DNA of 64,000 nt. Origin: Brasenia schreberi (lineage: Eukaryota > Streptophyta > Magnoliopsida > Nymphaeales > Cabombaceae). The notes beneath the pieces are model-generated. The model did not search any database, had not been told where the DNA came from, and saw nothing but the letters and a program-made list of their open reading frames with translations. The DNA lies in assembly GCA_036023115.1 (NCBI GenBank), contig JAYKKT010000064.1, forward strand, positions 9,570,001-9,634,000. The letters are read 5' to 3'. Below, one piece after another: positions 26,201 through 35,277 of the stretch. The stretch's first letter is position 1; the number at the start of each line of letters is the position of its first letter. Made by a program: the position numbers and the translations under genes.

Positions 26201-29200
26201 CAAAGCTTTTGATTCTAATACATTCGGATGTTTGGGGCCTCGCGCCTTTTGCCTCTAAAGGAGGAGTTAAATACTATGTGATTTTTGTGGATGACTTTAC
26301 TCGTTTCACATGGATATATCTATTAAAACATAAATCCGAGGGATTTGAAAATTTGTAGTCTTTTGTAATATGATCAAAAACCAATTTGGAGCCACCATTA
26401 AAATCTTTAGATCCGATTCGGGAGGAGAATATATGTCTAATGAATTTCAAAAATTTATTGAAACAAATGATATTCTTCATAAAAAATCATGCACCAAGAT
26501 GTCCCAACAAAATGATTTAGCGGAAAGAAAACATAGACATATTATTGAAACTTGTAGAACCATGCTAATTGCTAGTAAGGTCCTTAAATATTTATGGGTC
26601 GAAGCCACTCTTGCTACAATATAACTTATAAATAGAATGCCTTCGTCTAACCTTGAGAGATATAAGGCTAGACTAGTTGCTAAAGGTTATGCCCAGGAAT
26701 ATGGAATTGACTATGATGAAACTTTTACCCCAGTAGCTAGGATGACTACAATTAGAATTCTCATAACCATTAGTGCAATTAAGCAATGAAATATATATCA
26801 ACTTGATGTCAAGAATGCTTTTCTGAATGGCTATTTGAATGAAGAAGTCTACATGAGTCCTACTCGTGGTCATGCTCTTAAATTGCGAAAGGCTTTGTAT
26901 GGTCTGAAACAAGCTCATAAAGCTTGGTTTGATCGATTTGAAAAATTCATGCATTTGCATAATTTTGTGACTTGTTATACTGATACTGCATTGTTTATAC
27001 GAAAAACAAAATCCGGTATTGTTATCTTGCTTTTGTATGTAGATGACATGATCATCACACGAAGTGATGAAGCAGGAATTGCCGAAGTTAAACTTAATCT
27101 TCATCATGAATTTGATATGAAAGACTTGGGTCTGCTGAATTATTTTTTAGGTATTGAGATAACTAAAAATAATTGTGGATACTTTATGTTTCAAACCAAG
27201 TTTGCTAATGATATTATTGAAAGATCTGGTCTTACAGATACTAAGATTGTTGACACATCGGAAGTCCTAGGAACCAAATTAAGATCCACTTATGGTGAGA
27301 AATTAGATGACCCCACCCCTGTAAATAATCGACAACGAATGAAGGTTGATGTTACACGAATCAATATCACCAAGTCGCCAAGAGTCAAATGGCATTCAAT
27401 CACGAATGCCGATCTTCAAGAACAACAAACAAGAGCGAAAACGCATACAAAATAAGTCAAAAAGCAGTGCTAGACTGCATCCTTTTATTGATGATAGATT
27501 CATGTGTTTATAGACTTTACAAGAGGTGTATATTACATAAAATGAGAGAGAGAGCAACCCTTGAAAAAGGGTTGCTGTGCTGTGCACAGCATAGTAACGG
27601 CTAGTTGACTGACCCAGGCCCTAGTGGCCTGGGCCAATCCTGTTACAAAAAGGGGCCGACTGGCCCAAGGCCCTAGTGGCCTGGGCCAGTCCTTTTACAA
27701 TTAACACCCCCTCTGAAACTTAAGGGGTATAGACTAAAAGTTTGTCCAACAAGAATTGAAACCGAGTAGCTGAAAGGGATTTGGTGAAGAAACCAGCTAG
27801 CTGCAACTCAGATGTGACATAACATAGTGAAATCTTCTTATTCAATCATTCTTCACGAACAAAGTGGCAATCCATCTCGATATGCTTCATCCTCTCATGA
27901 AAAGTATTTTTGGAGGCAATGTACATTGCACTTTTGTTGTCACAATACATGATGGTCGGATGCTGTACATTGACTCCTATGTCTGCTAGAAGGGTTGTGA
28001 TCCAAGAAATCTCCATCGCAGTTGTAGCCATGGTTCGATATTCGACTTCTGTGGATGAGAGGGACACTTTCTGTTGCTTTTTGCACTTCGAGGAAACTAG
28101 AGATTCACCTAAAAACACACAAAAACCAGTCGTAGAGTGTCTATTGTTAATATCTCCACCCCAATAAGATCCGTATATACAAACAAATCAAAAGATGAAG
28201 AGGAAGTTAAGAGGACCCCCTTGTGGGCAGTGTTTCTAATATATCGAATGATGGCCAAGACATCACTCATATGAACAGAAGTGGGTGCCTGTTGAAATTG
28301 GCTTGCTATGTGTACTGCATGAGAAATATCTGGTCGAGTAATGGTGAGATAAGTGAGTGCACCTATGAGCTGTCGATAAGGAGTGGGATCCTCCAATTTC
28401 TCACCATCAGTGGATCGTAGTTTGGTGCCTAGGATTTCTGGTGTGTCAATAACCTTAGTATCTGTAATACCAGACCTTTCAACAATATCGTTAGCAAACT
28501 TGGTTTGAGACATAAAGTATCCACAATTATTTTTGGTTATCTCAATACCTAAAAAGTAATTTAGCAAGCTCAAGTCTTTCATATCAAATTCGTGATGAAG
28601 ATTGAATTTAACTTCAGCAATTCCCACTTCATCACTTCCTGTGATGATCATGTCATCCACATACAAAAGCAAGATAACAATACCAGATTATGTTTTCGTA
28701 CAAACAGTGCAGTATCAATATAGCAAGTCACAAAATTATGCAAACTCATGAATCTTTCAAATCGATCAAACCAAGCTTTCGGGACTTGTTTCAAACCATA
28801 CAAAGCCTTTCGTAATTTAAGAGCATGATCGGGAGGGAGATTAACACCAGAAGGAGGACTCATGTAGACTTCTTCATTCAAGTAACCGTTCAAGAAAGCA
28901 TTCTTAACATCAAGTTGGTATATATTCCATTGTTTAATTGCATTAATGGTTATGAGAATTCTAATTCTGGTCTTTCTAGCTACTGGGGCAAAAGTTTCAT
29001 CATAATCAATTTCATATTCTTGGGCATAACCTTTAGCAACTAGTCTAGCCTTGTATCTCTCAATGTGACCATTGCTATGAGTTTTGATTTTATATACCCA
29101 TTGACATCCAATGACTTTCTTATCTTTTGGTATAGGTGCAACTATCCATGTCTGAGCCTTATCTAAGGCGTTGAATTCATCTTTCGTAGCATCTTCTCAT

Positions 29201-32200
29201 TCTGGAATACCTTTAGCTTCAGGATAGAACATAGGTTCCTTAACTTAAGAAGGGTGGTAATCAATTTTTTTCGTTGTGGTTCAAAAGATTCATAGGACAC
29301 AAATCGCTGAGGAGGTCTTGAAACCTTGGGTTCTAATCTTGTAATATCAGGTTCTATATGGACATCATTGGTTTCTCTAGATCGTCTTGTATAATGTGAG
29401 GGGAAGGGTTCAACAATTGACCGAGTATCAATAGTGGTGTGTGAAGTGTCATTGTCTTCAACATGATCTTCTGAGTCACTATCTTTCTGGCTCAAGAACA
29501 TCGAGGAATGAAAGGTTCAGAGTTTTCTAAGGATTTGGACTCATAATAAATATCATTCTCAAAAAATTTTACATCCTTTGACACATACAATTTGTCTTCT
29601 ATGAGATCAAAACACCTATACAACTTCTTGTCAATGCCATAACTAAGGAATACACATTCAATAGCTCTAGGTGACAATTTGTCGTTCTTGTCTGTATACA
29701 CAAAACATCTACATCCAAAAACCCTAAGTCATTCATAATATGGAGGGATGTACAATTTTTTGAAGGGTGAAGTATTTTCAAGGTTAGATATGAAGGCATT
29801 CTATTTATAAGGTATACTGCTGTAAGAGTAGTTTCGGCCCATAAGAATTTAGGAACCTTACTAGCAATTAGCATAGTTCTACAAGTTTCAATAATATGCC
29901 TATGTTTTCTTTCTGCTAGATCATTTTGTTACGGTGTTTTAGTACATGATTTTTTATGAACAATACCATTAGTTTTAATAAATTTATGAAATTCATTGGA
30001 CATGTACTCTCCTTCCGAATCGGATCTAAAGATTTTAATGGTTGCTCCAAATTGGTTTTTGATCATATTATAAAATACTACAAATTTTTCAAATACTTTC
30101 AGATTTGTGTTTTACGAGATATATCCATGTAAAATGAGTAAAGTCATCTACAAAAATCACATAATATTGCAATCTTTCTTTAGAAACAACGGGCGCGGGG
30201 TCCCAAACATCCAAATGTATTAGATCAAAAGCTTTCTTTGGTACATAGTTTCTTTCTCCAAAAGGAAGATGAGCATTTTTTCAAGAATACAATCTTTACA
30301 TTCAAAATTTTTCTCTCTAATGCTTTTCATGAAAGGAATGTTACATAATTTTTGAGTCCTTCCAAGTCTTTTATGCCAAAGTGTAGCATCATGGGTTATG
30401 TTACAAAAACCGGAGTTTGGCATAACAAGATAGTCCATTTTGTATAGTCCGCTTTCTCTATAGCCTTGACCAATCACCTTCTTCGATAGGTGATCCTGCA
30501 CCACACAATGTTTGGATAAGAAAGTGACTATACAATTGTTATTACATATTTGAGCAACCGAAAGTAGATTTAAATTAAGTTTAGGTATAAAACTTACATT
30601 TTGAATTTTAAAGTTTTGTTTTTTAAGATTTCCTAATTTTTTGATTTGGAGTTTTGTTCCATCGGTCGTAAACACATGCTTTGCAATGATTTCACAAGAA
30701 TTAATCAAAGAATCTTCACTGTGTCATATGAAAGGATGCACCAGAATCTAAAAATCAAGACATACCTTGAAAAGTGTATAGAGCATTCCCGGATATGCTT
30801 GCTTTTTCCTTGAAGATTTCTTCTATATATGCTTTGATGTTGTTGGGCAAGACACTCCCTTTTTCTACGGCTCCCGTATTTTCACTTCCTTTTCGAAGTA
30901 AGTGGTTTTGATGTTTCCATTTTCCTTGCAATAGTGGCAAATAGTGTCTTTGTTGGGCCACGGTCCCATAGGCTTCTTTGACATGCCTTTATTGTTCTTT
31001 GCATGCGGAGGCTTGTATGTCTTCAAATTTGCTCCCAGTTTTGATGCGGCAAGCACGGCTTCCTTAGCCACATTCATGTTTTTCAATCTTGTTTCCTTTG
31101 TAACAAGATCGGCAAAAATGGAATCCCCTCTAGGTCTAGGTTTTCTATGTATAAGATTTGATCTAATATTTTCAAATTCATCTCTCAACCCACGCATAAA
31201 CAAAAAAAAAGTACTGGTTGTCTAGAAATTCTTGAAATTCATCTAATTTGTGAAGATTTTCAAATTTGTCAAAACTTCTCAATTGAGTCCATAATTCTGA
31301 AAATTCATTATGGTAATCTCTAATGCTCAGGTTCCCTTTTTTAAGCATTATCATTCTTTCCATTAAATCAACTTGAAAAACAAAGTCATCTTGAGAATGA
31401 AGTTTTTTCAAATATTCTCAAGTTTCAAAAGCGTTTTCAAATGCACTAATCCTATTCCTAAGCTTTCCATCCACATTTTGGCAAATAATCCATGTGATTT
31501 TTGCGTTCATTTTTTCTCACAATTTTAAATCTAACTTGTATTTTTCATGGGCTTTGACGATTTCGTCATCGTCTAAATCATCAATGTTCAAAATTGGTTC
31601 CTTTATGGTTCCATCGATGTAATCCCAAAAATCCTTTGACAAAAAATACTTTTTCATGGTCCTAGCCCAACTTTGATAGCATTTCGGGTCTAGGATACAT
31701 CTAAACGACTCGTTTTTACCTTTTATTTTGTAAAAAATCACAATTTATGAACTAACCTCAAGTTTGGTAAAATTCTTCAAATTTTGCACCGATGACACGC
31801 TTCCCAATGCACCCGATTTCTTCAATCTGAAGCTCTGATACCATGTAAATAATCGTCAACGAATGAAGGTTGATGTTGCACGAATCAATGTCACCAAGTC
31901 GCTAAGAGTCAAATGACATTCAATCACGAATGCCGATAAGAACAACAAACAAGAGCGGAAACGCATACAAAACAAGTCAAAAAGCAGAGAGAGAGCAACC
32001 CTTGAAGAAGGGGCCAGTTGCTGGCTGCTGTGCTGTGCACAACATAGTAACGACTACTAACTAGCCGTTGGAGGCCAGTTGCCTCCAACGGCTAGTTGAC
32101 TAGCCCAGGCCCTAGTGGCTTGGGCCAATCCTGTTACAAACAGGGGTCGACTGGCCCAAGGCCCTAGTGGCCTGGGCCAATCCTTTTACAATTAACAACC

Positions 32201-35119
32201 CCATATCGACAGATAGGTGCACTTACTTACCTCACCATTACTAGACCAGATATTTCTCATTCAGTACACACAACAAGTCAATTTCAACAAGCACCCGTTG
32301 ACGTTCATACGAGTGTTGTTCTGCGCATTATTCGATATATTAGAAGTACTGCCTATAAGGGGGTCCTCTTAACTTCTTCATCTTTTGATTTATCTGTATA
32401 TACGGATGCTGATTGGGGTGGAGATGTCAACGACAGACATTCTACGACTGGTTTTTATGTGTTTTTAGGTGAATCTCTTATTTCCTGGAAGTGCAAGAAA
32501 CAGCAGAAGGTGTCTTTCTCCTCCACGGAAGCCGAATATCGAGCTATGGCTACAGTTGCGATGGAGATCTCTTGGATCAGGGAGTTACTTTACAACTCCC
32601 TATCATCATGTATTGTGACAACAAAAGCATCATGGACATTGCCTCAAACAATACTTTCCATGAGAGGATAAAGCATATCGAGATGGATTGCCACTTTGTT
32701 CGTGAAGAATGTTTGAATAAAAAGATTTTGCCTTGTTATGTCACATTTGAGATGCAACTAGCAGACTTCTTCCCCAAATCCCTTTAAGCTCCTCGATTTC
32801 AGTTTTTGTTAGATAGGAGGGTGTTAATGTAATAGGAGCACGGGCCTTTAGGGCCCGTGCAACTTTGACCTTGAAACCGTTGGCCGTTGGGGCCCCCCAA
32901 CGGCTAGTGTTAGTGCCCTTCTTCTTGCTCATTTTGCTCTTATATTCAATGCCATGTAATGTCTATAAATATGTTCTTCATTCATCAATAAATTATGCAG
33001 TCTTGCACTGCTTTTTGACTTGTTTGTATGTGCTTCTGCTCTCGTGTTTGTTATTCTTGAAGATCGGCATTCATACTTGAATGTCATTTGACTCTTGGCG
33101 ACTTGGTGGATTTGATTCGTGCAATATCAACCTTCGTTCATTGACGAATATCTACAATTTTATGGTTCTGAGTGTTGGGCAGTTAATCATCAACACTGTG
33201 ACAAATAAAGATGTTGAGATGGATGAGTAATCATACAAGGAAAGACCGTATACATAATGAGGCTATTAGAAACAAATTAGGAGTGACACCAATAGAGGAT
33301 AAAATGAGAGAATATCGTTTAAGATGGTTTGGACATATAGAAAGAAGATCAAAAGAAACACCTTTAAAAAAGTATGGAAAACTAGATTTTGGAAAGTATT
33401 AAAAGAGGTAGAGGACGATCACAAAAGTGTTGGAAAGAAACAATAAAGAATGATCTAGCTTATGTGGAGTTAACTGCCAACATGGCACATGATAGGGCAA
33501 TCTGGAAACAAAGAATCCATATAGCTGACCCCGTCTAGTATGGGAAAAGGCTTAGTTGTTGTTGTATTCTTCTTAAGCGTAGCAGCCATAATTTCTTCAT
33601 CCAACTACATGTTATCTTTTGGCAGTGATTTCCTGAATGGAAACTGCTATTGCGTGATGCAAAGCAATTCCCATCTTTATTTACTGAAAGTAACTAAAGG
33701 ATAGCGGTCATTTTCATAATGCTCACTGTGCGGTGGCTTTTTTGTTTTAGCAACATTACAAACTCTCTAGTAAACACCAACTATAAGGAAGAAATTTTAC
33801 CCCAGGGGCATGTGGCAGTTGTAACCCGTTTTTTCCTCATCCTTGTATACAGCTGAAAATTATCATTCCATCACTAAGTTATCTCCATGAGTTCTGGGTT
33901 AGCATGAAGGTTGTGCATTTAATTTGTGATCTGCTAGCGCGCCATAGTTTCTCAACATAATTAATCAAGTATCTGGGTTTGGAATAGTTCTTTATTTTGA
34001 TACTATGCGTTTTCATCTGTCTTGCATTTCACTCGTTCTTTCCATTTGTTCAGACTGGAGGAGATCCGGTAGTCCTATGTTTTGTTGACTTTGCAAATGC
34101 CCATTGTGCTGCCACTACATTGAATGCCCTGCACGGTATGTTGTTTTTCCGCTTTGCCATCCTGTAATTATGTGCCTTTCAGTTTTATTTGATATTTTGA
34201 TGGGTGAGTTTTCATGATCTAATCAACGATTGACAAAGTTTGTGATCCCGCTTCGGCGTTTCAACTGTACTGTACTGACAATGTTTATGGTGGCATCTGG
34301 CACTTTTAGCGGCACAAGACTATAGGTTCATCTATTAGTCTTGTTCCACTAAAGGAGCCAAATCTACCAATAACATTTTTATTATAGATAAATGTTGGAC
34401 GAATTGTTGACCATGTAGATTATCTTTTATGACAATCAATGATTCAATTCTAATATAATCCTATGGTTAGATAAATAAGTTGGCACAAAAAGTTGAAAAT
34501 TCTATTACACTGCCTGTACAAAATCAGTGTCTGATGTTAGTAAAAGCTGATTTAAAGTTGAAAGATGATTCTTCGAATAGCAATTTCCCTCTAATCTCTC
34601 TTCCTCCCCCCCCCCCAAGGCCCATGCCATGCTTCTCATTCAGTTTTGGTAAATGGGAGAACTTTGATCTACGTGTGACAAACACAAAAGAGTTCTGAAT
34701 ATTGGATTTTATTTCGTTGTAGATGCCACTTCTTACTTTGCGAACTCCCTTTTTGGCATTCTGTGCCAAAAGTTTATGGATTGTGACTTCATATGTAAGC
34801 TGTCTAATACATTGGTCATGCATTCCCGCTAGTTTCAGTACTTTTCTGGTTCTTTTTCATCGACAAGATTTTGTGCATATGTAACTCTCTTTTACCGATT
34901 TGGGATGAACTATTCTATTATTCAGCGAATTGCTTCATATATTGTATTGCCAAACAGAACATGTGTACTGGTTTCATCATCTCCTGAAATGGTCGTCTTC
35001 CTTCAGGTTATGTAATGGATGAACAAGATTCGGAGTCACCTATTCTTCGGATGCAGTTCGCTAGGTATCCTGGACCACGGCCTGGTGGTGGCAGCATGGG
35101 CAGTCGCAGTAGGCGATAA
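5276..35119 (+). CDS. Single-RRM RNA-binding protein, nuclear-speckle type
   Basis: Six exons join in frame: 5276-5348, 20881-21035, 21112-21400, 21524-21585, 34054-34135 and 35007-35119. Together they give 774 bp and 257 residues. All five introns have GT-AG ends. The start MADPYW and a KRTRP basic stretch match the N-terminus of plant single-RRM proteins of the nuclear speckle RNA-binding (NSR/RBP1-like) group. Residues about 80-150 are a Gly/Pro-rich linker. The RRM occupies about residues 155-240: RNP2-like LFVEGLP at 157-163 and RNP1-like LCFVDFA at 201-207. A Gly/Arg/Ser-rich tail ends at 257. Family knowledge suggests binding of mRNA or pre-mRNA in the nucleus, with roles in splicing. 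Exon 4 uses the second of two nearby acceptor AGs, because only that one keeps the HIFRPF frame. Introns 1 (15.5 kb) and 4 (12.5 kb) are swollen by nested retrotransposons. Exact orthology is not settled. Confidence 0.93.
5349..6265 (+). other. Intron 1, 5' part, no element recognised
   Basis: This is the first 0.9 kb of intron 1 after the donor GTACTG. No repeat boundaries or coding signal are recognised. It is probably original intron sequence. Confidence 0.5.
6266..7222. mobile_element. Non-autonomous hAT-like element (957 bp)
   Basis: The element begins CAGTGTTGTCTG and ends CAGATAACACTG, a 12-bp terminal inverted repeat with one mismatch. It is flanked by a perfect 8-bp direct repeat ATTGAAAC at 6258-6265 and 7223-7230. 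An 8-bp duplication with CAG-type ends is characteristic of the hAT superfamily. No transposase frame is present. The interior is AT-rich, and the right end carries a long GTATC-rich inverted repeat at 7097-7206. It sits in intron 1 of the RRM gene. Confidence 0.85.
7097..7206. repeat. Long imperfect palindrome of GATAC/GTATC words
   Basis: Arms of about 50 nt face each other around the centre CTTAT (about 7151-7155). They are built of CGTATCG, TGTATCGTACAATACGG and ACCTGTATC on the left and the complements on the right. The palindrome lies at the right end of the hAT-like element and would form a stable hairpin in RNA or single-stranded DNA. Confidence 0.8.
7639..8938. mobile_element. Element with long terminal inverted repeats (fold-back or MULE-like)
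   Basis: The left arm from 7639 (GGGAAAACTTCATATT, then AATCCATTTTGGTACCA, CATTTCACTTTTTATCACTT, AATTTAGTACCCT) is mirrored by the right arm ending near 8938. The right arm holds the complements, with matching order and spacing. Arms of at least 120 bp are clear, and weaker matching continues inward to about 300 bp. Both ends lie in TTA repeats (TTATTATT on each side), which would mask an 8-11 bp target duplication. No transposase frame is seen. A TIR-type Mutator-like derivative or a fold-back element is the likeliest class. Confidence 0.7.
8939..9733. other. Intron 1 segment, no gene recognised
   Basis: It starts with a (TTA)n microsatellite (8938-8960). The remainder shows no element ends or domain-bearing frame. 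Confidence 0.5.
9734..10055 (-). repeat. Copia-1 3' LTR
   Basis: This 322-bp copy matches 20350-20677, with shared blocks such as TGCTTTATTAAGAGG, CTCTATTTATAGA and AAGTAGAGGCTGGTACCATG. On the minus strand it begins TATTAAAC and ends TTCTTACA. Indels separate the two LTRs, which indicates an old insertion. Confidence 0.8.
12082..18564 (-). mobile_element. RTE-1: near full-length RTE-clade LINE, split by RTE-2
   Basis: On the minus strand it starts ACTCCGCCCATGTAAGG (18564) and ends GGAAAAGGCTTAG(TTG)n (12082). Its own length is about 3.26 kb once the 3.2-kb RTE-2 insertion is removed. The flanks are an 18-bp duplication with two mismatches: TACTCACCACCGTAATCC at 12064-12081 and TACTCACCCCCATAATCC at 18565-18582. 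The 5' half (about 18240-16830) encodes an AP-type endonuclease region (motif QTQIDYF) and the linker. The 3' half (13360-12400) encodes reverse transcriptase with LKKAYDRV. The YADD region and several frames are damaged. It is inserted in the integrase region of Copia-1. Confidence 0.88.
13380..16579 (+). mobile_element. RTE-2: full-length RTE-clade LINE inserted in RTE-1
   Basis: It starts ACTCCGCTCACGTAAGG and ends GGGAAAAGGCTTTG(TTG)n. A perfect 19-bp duplication, TGTCTCCTTTGTTCTTATA, lies at 13361-13379 and 16580-16598, and joining across it restores RTE-1. Coding order: AP endonuclease at about 13770-14480 ([34 protein letters not shown]); linker; then reverse transcriptase at about 15160-15900 ([22 protein letters not shown]). 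The C-terminal region has the CW..TIKNDL motif. Frames break at about 13967, 15198 (deletion) and 15525 (5-bp deletion), and 21 bp are missing near 16172. It is therefore defective and would need enzyme supplied in trans. Confidence 0.92.
19784..19831 (-). mobile_element. RTE-derived 48-bp 3' end, extremely 5'-truncated
   Basis: The complement reads AGCCGACCCCGTCTAGTATG then GGAAAAGGCTTAG(TTG)n, exactly the last bases of the RTE family. It interrupts the gag region of Copia-1. The flanks ATTATAATCCTT (left) and ATTATCATTCTT (right) look like a 12-bp duplication with two mismatches, and related Copia elements are continuous here. Confidence 0.8.
20350..20677 (-). repeat. Copia-1 5' LTR
   Basis: This 328-bp copy pairs with 9734-10055. 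On the minus strand it begins TGTTAAACTGTAATAGG. It contains a GGAGGTCTCCCAAATGGC stretch and CTAGCCATT words absent from the other copy, and lacks an internal segment that copy has. It ends only about 200 bp before exon 2 of the RRM gene. Confidence 0.8.
22256..23439 (+). mobile_element. RTE-4: 5'-truncated young RTE inside RTE-3
   Basis: The 1.18-kb body appears identical by eye to the 3' part of RTE-2 (from about 15397 to 16577). It shares the same 5-bp deletion in the reverse transcriptase and the same 21-bp deletion downstream. It ends in (TTG)n. The 18-mer AATTATCGAACGTAGGTT flanks it at 22238-22255 and 23440-23457. Its truncated 5' end joins RTE-3 at the homologous position in the same orientation, so the reading frame runs on across the junction. 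Confidence 0.9.
24246..24580 (+). repeat. Copia-2 5' LTR
   Basis: It begins TGTTAATGTAAGAGGAGC and ends GACGAATATTTACA. It contains a GTTGGGG...CCCCAAC inverted repeat, CCAACGGCTAGT, and a TATAAATA box near 24390. By eye it differs from the 3' LTR at roughly 15-20 sites, so the insertion is not recent. Confidence 0.9.
27320..27706 (-). repeat. Copia-3 3' LTR
   Basis: This 387-bp copy on the minus strand begins TGTTAATTGTAAAAGG and ends CGATTATTTACA. It carries about 70 bp (near 27468-27540) missing from the 5' LTR, and lacks one arm of the hairpin found there at 32059-32097. Confidence 0.9.
31844..32197 (-). repeat. Copia-3 5' LTR
   Basis: This 354-bp copy contains the perfect hairpin at 32059-32097. 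It is joined directly to the intact primer-binding site at 31832-31843. Confidence 0.9.
32059..32097. repeat. Perfect 17-bp-stem hairpin in LTR
   Basis: AACTAGCCGTTGGAGGC and GCCTCCAACGGCTAGTT are exact complements separated by the 5-nt loop CAGTT. The same CCAACGGCTAGT word recurs in LTRs of the other Copia elements and in the LTR element at 44632-47672. Confidence 0.95.
32822..33156 (+). repeat. Copia-2 3' LTR
   Basis: This is the partner of 24246-24580, with the same 335-bp length. The polypurine tract GATAGGAGGG lies immediately upstream. RTE-3 sequence resumes immediately after the ATTTT duplication. Confidence 0.9.
33567..34053 (+). other. Intron 4, 3' part, no element recognised
   Basis: This appears to be ordinary intron sequence ending in the acceptor TTTGTTCAG before exon 5. 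No repeat boundary is visible. Confidence 0.5.
34136..35006 (+). other. Intron 5, no element recognised
   Basis: Intron between exons 5 and 6, with donor GTATG and acceptor TTCAG. It contains a C-tract near 34606. No gene or element is supported. Confidence 0.6.
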
Positions 35120-35238
35120 ACGGGAGTATGAAGAGTACCTGCATGGTTGTGTTCTCTTTTTCCTGTTCCTGAAATGTCCACTACCCATTGTCCTCTTGGT
35201 TTATGCCAGCTTACAACTTGCTTACTGTGTTCTCACAA

Positions 35239-35241
<3 letters not shown>

Positions 35242-35274
<33 letters not shown>
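35242..35274. repeat. (GA)n microsatellite
   Basis: About 33 bp of alternating GA lie 120 bp after the RRM gene stop codon, probably in its 3' UTR. Confidence 0.95.

Positions 35275-35277
<3 letters not shown>

Larger units (their letters stand above)
27320..32197 (-). mobile_element. Copia-3: minus-strand Ty1/copia element in Copia-2
   Basis: The LTRs are 27320-27706 (3') and 31844-32197 (5'). The perfect 5-bp duplication ACCCC lies at 27315-27319 and 32198-32202. It splits the Copia-2 reading frame between the DDPTP and YRQLIGAL motifs. An intact primer-binding site TGGTATCAGAGC (complement of 31832-31843) adjoins the 5' LTR. A TTTCAGAGGGGG polypurine tract adjoins the 3' LTR. Minus-strand blocks: gag 31741-30865 with a knuckle whose last Cys is lost ([14 protein letters not shown]); integrase about 30710-29490; reverse transcriptase about 28990-28110 (LLYVDDM); RNase H about 28118-27720. 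Several frameshifts are present. It is related to Copia-2 in protein but has a different LTR. Confidence 0.92.
24246..33156 (+). mobile_element. Copia-2: plus-strand Ty1/copia element in RTE-3
   Basis: Two 335-bp LTRs (24246-24580 and 32822-33156) and a perfect 5-bp duplication ATTTT (24241-24245 and 33157-33161) bound the element. A primer-binding site resembling TGGTATCAGAGCC (here CGGTATCATAGCC) follows the 5' LTR. A GGAGGG polypurine tract precedes the 3' LTR. Coding blocks: gag about 24710-25660 with a CCHC zinc knuckle ([14 protein letters not shown]); protease about 25672 ([10 protein letters not shown]); integrase about 25980-26650 (DSGGEY); reverse transcriptase about 26660-27310 (LLYVDDM); then, after the Copia-3 insertion, RNase H 32203-32790 ([10 protein letters not shown]). 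Stops, frameshifts and a deletion joining integrase to reverse transcriptase near 26655 make it defective. Confidence 0.92.
22002..33566 (+). mobile_element. RTE-3: old 5'-truncated RTE, interrupted twice
   Basis: Three blocks belong to one element: about 22002-22255, 23440-24245 and 33157-33566. They run from just before the reverse transcriptase (ACTTGGCTCAGAATACTATT) to the terminal TAGTATGGGAAAAGGCTTAG(TTG)n. Removing RTE-4 and Copia-2, each with one duplication copy, gives a continuous RTE sequence. The frames carry many stops, so this is the oldest layer of intron 4. No clear target duplication was found at its outer ends. Confidence 0.85.

Noticed and set aside
13692..33566. Endonuclease/reverse-transcriptase, gag and integrase frames as host genes
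   Set aside because: They are parts of bounded RTE and Copia elements with target-site duplications and broken frames, lying inside introns.
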